From Rhodocollybia butyracea (Eukaryota; Basidiomycota; Agaricomycetes; Agaricales; Omphalotaceae), in contig JADNRY010000006.1 in NCBI GenBank assembly GCA_015501585.1, positions 558,001 through 622,000 on the forward strand: a stretch of DNA of 64,000 bases, given 5' to 3'. The notes under the pieces were generated by a model that made no database searches, had not been told where the DNA came from, and saw only the letters and a program-made list of their open reading frames with translations. Position 1 is the first letter of the stretch, and every line of letters starts with the position of its first letter. Made by a program: the position numbers and the translations under genes. Below, piece after piece: positions 63,136 to 64,000 of this stretch.

Positions 63136-64000
63136 TCAGTTGAAGAGCACACTGTACGAGACGTATCCCATTATGTTGCGTTTTCATGGAAAATGGTGGA
63201 TAACACTCACCTGATCTCATAAAAGATTCCATTCGTCGTGGTGCCTGGCCAGAAGCAAGTCCCTGGGCCGCCTGTGCACGCGGACTGGATCGAACGGCAG
63301 GCTGAAAGCTGATTATTTATTGTCACAGTGATCAACGCACAATGCTCAGCAGTGAGGGCTAGGATGGGTACACACCATGCTCGCATTGCACTCGAACTGC
63401 TCGAACGCAGAGCGAAACTGGCAAATGCATGTCCCAATAACAAACGTAGTGACAGTACTGGCACCCGCAAGGAACGTACCCGCTACCAATACGTACGCAC
63501 AACTTGAAGTCAGCAGTAGATTAGACAGTAGATTTGAAGAAACATAACATTACGATTGTTTTGAAGACTCAGGAAGAGATTGTCGCAATCCGTGCTGACA
63601 GGATCTGGGGGTGCGAAGCATTCGACCACATCTAAAGTTATGGGGTATTACTAGGAGCCAGTGAGTGCATTTCAAAAGCAGTGGCATACTGCAGCCCAAT
63701 CCGCATTCATTATTCTGGCGTGCAACGATGGAGGAGTGCGGGGGTATTGCCACATCGAGGCCAGGAATTCCATCTGGGCATGAAACTGTGGTCTTGACTA
63801 CCTGGCTTTCAGAGTCCACGTAAGAGGCGTCTGTGACCCTTCCGCCGGGACAATTGCTCTCATCGAGGGAGCCAACTTGAAGGAACAATGAACGGTGAGC
63901 ACTATATATACCAATAGAAAGAGAATTGAACATACTGGGTGGAAGGTCGGCTGTCACTGACCCGGAAATGGAAGCGACAAAGATGAAGATAGCGAGGGTC
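63136..64000 (-). CDS. Small secreted Cys-rich protein (5' end outside window)
   Basis: The gene enters from the right edge. The first visible exon encodes a hydrophobic signal-peptide core and cleavage region (TLAIFIFVASISGSVTADLPP). Further exons encode GSLDESNCPGGRVTDAS, QVVKTTVSCPDGIPG, NNECGLGCNVVECFAPPD, STDCDNLFLSLQNN, FVIGTCICQFRSAFEQFECN and SACRSIQSACTGGPGTCFWPG, probably ending at 63136-63138 after a last small exon. Many evenly spaced Cys suggest disulfide bonds. It resembles the small secreted Cys-rich proteins common in agaricomycetes, whose function is unknown. Exon joints are less certain than elsewhere. Confidence 0.65.

Overview
The window is nuclear DNA of a filamentous basidiomycete, most likely an agaricomycete (mushroom-forming fungus). 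Genes on both strands are cut by many introns of about 45-60 bp. Several families are typical of that group: a DUF6534 membrane protein, an Mbp1/Mbs1-type APSES-ankyrin factor, PARP-type zinc-finger and SnoaL-like proteins. No CRISPR array, rRNA or credible tRNA was found. All gene models were spliced by eye, joining ORF pieces with GT-AG (sometimes GC-AG) introns; frame closure was checked exon by exon for most genes, and entries without exon lists are coarser.

Layout. 0-10 kb: the 3' end of a Cys-rich, possibly transposon-derived protein, then housekeeping genes: L2HGDH, NDUFA12 back to back with RVB1, an NR2C2AP homologue and ALA1, which looks dual-targeted. 11-17 kb: a DUF6534 membrane protein built from 22 exons, and a cytochrome P450. 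17.9-28 kb: a SHG1/BOD1-like protein, HEM12, CDC14, SAM50 and an MBF-type cell-cycle factor. 28-37 kb: a Rap1-Myb-like protein followed by a decayed partial copy of itself, mitochondrial uL24, an equilibrative nucleoside transporter and two unrecognised conserved-looking proteins.

38-54 kb is a metabolic block: an MFS permease, an HpcH/HpaI-type aldolase, a dienelactone-hydrolase/SnoaL-like fusion sharing a promoter with a sorbitol-dehydrogenase-like zinc enzyme, a fungal-specific transcription factor, then (after a PARP-finger protein) an NTF2-like protein and an FAD monooxygenase. Transporter, enzymes and regulator together suggest a catabolic cluster; the substrate cannot be read from the sequence. 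54-64 kb: a kelch protein, a large SUV39-type histone methyltransferase carrying a chromodomain and a RanBP2 zinc finger, and a small secreted Cys-rich protein running off the right edge.

Four otherwise intact genes (SHG1-like, SAM50, MFS, kelch) each need one extra base to stay in frame, and each time this falls at or beside a short G/C run. This suggests consensus errors in the assembly rather than four pseudogenes, although the MFS gene also carries a 26-bp tandem duplication near its 5' end.
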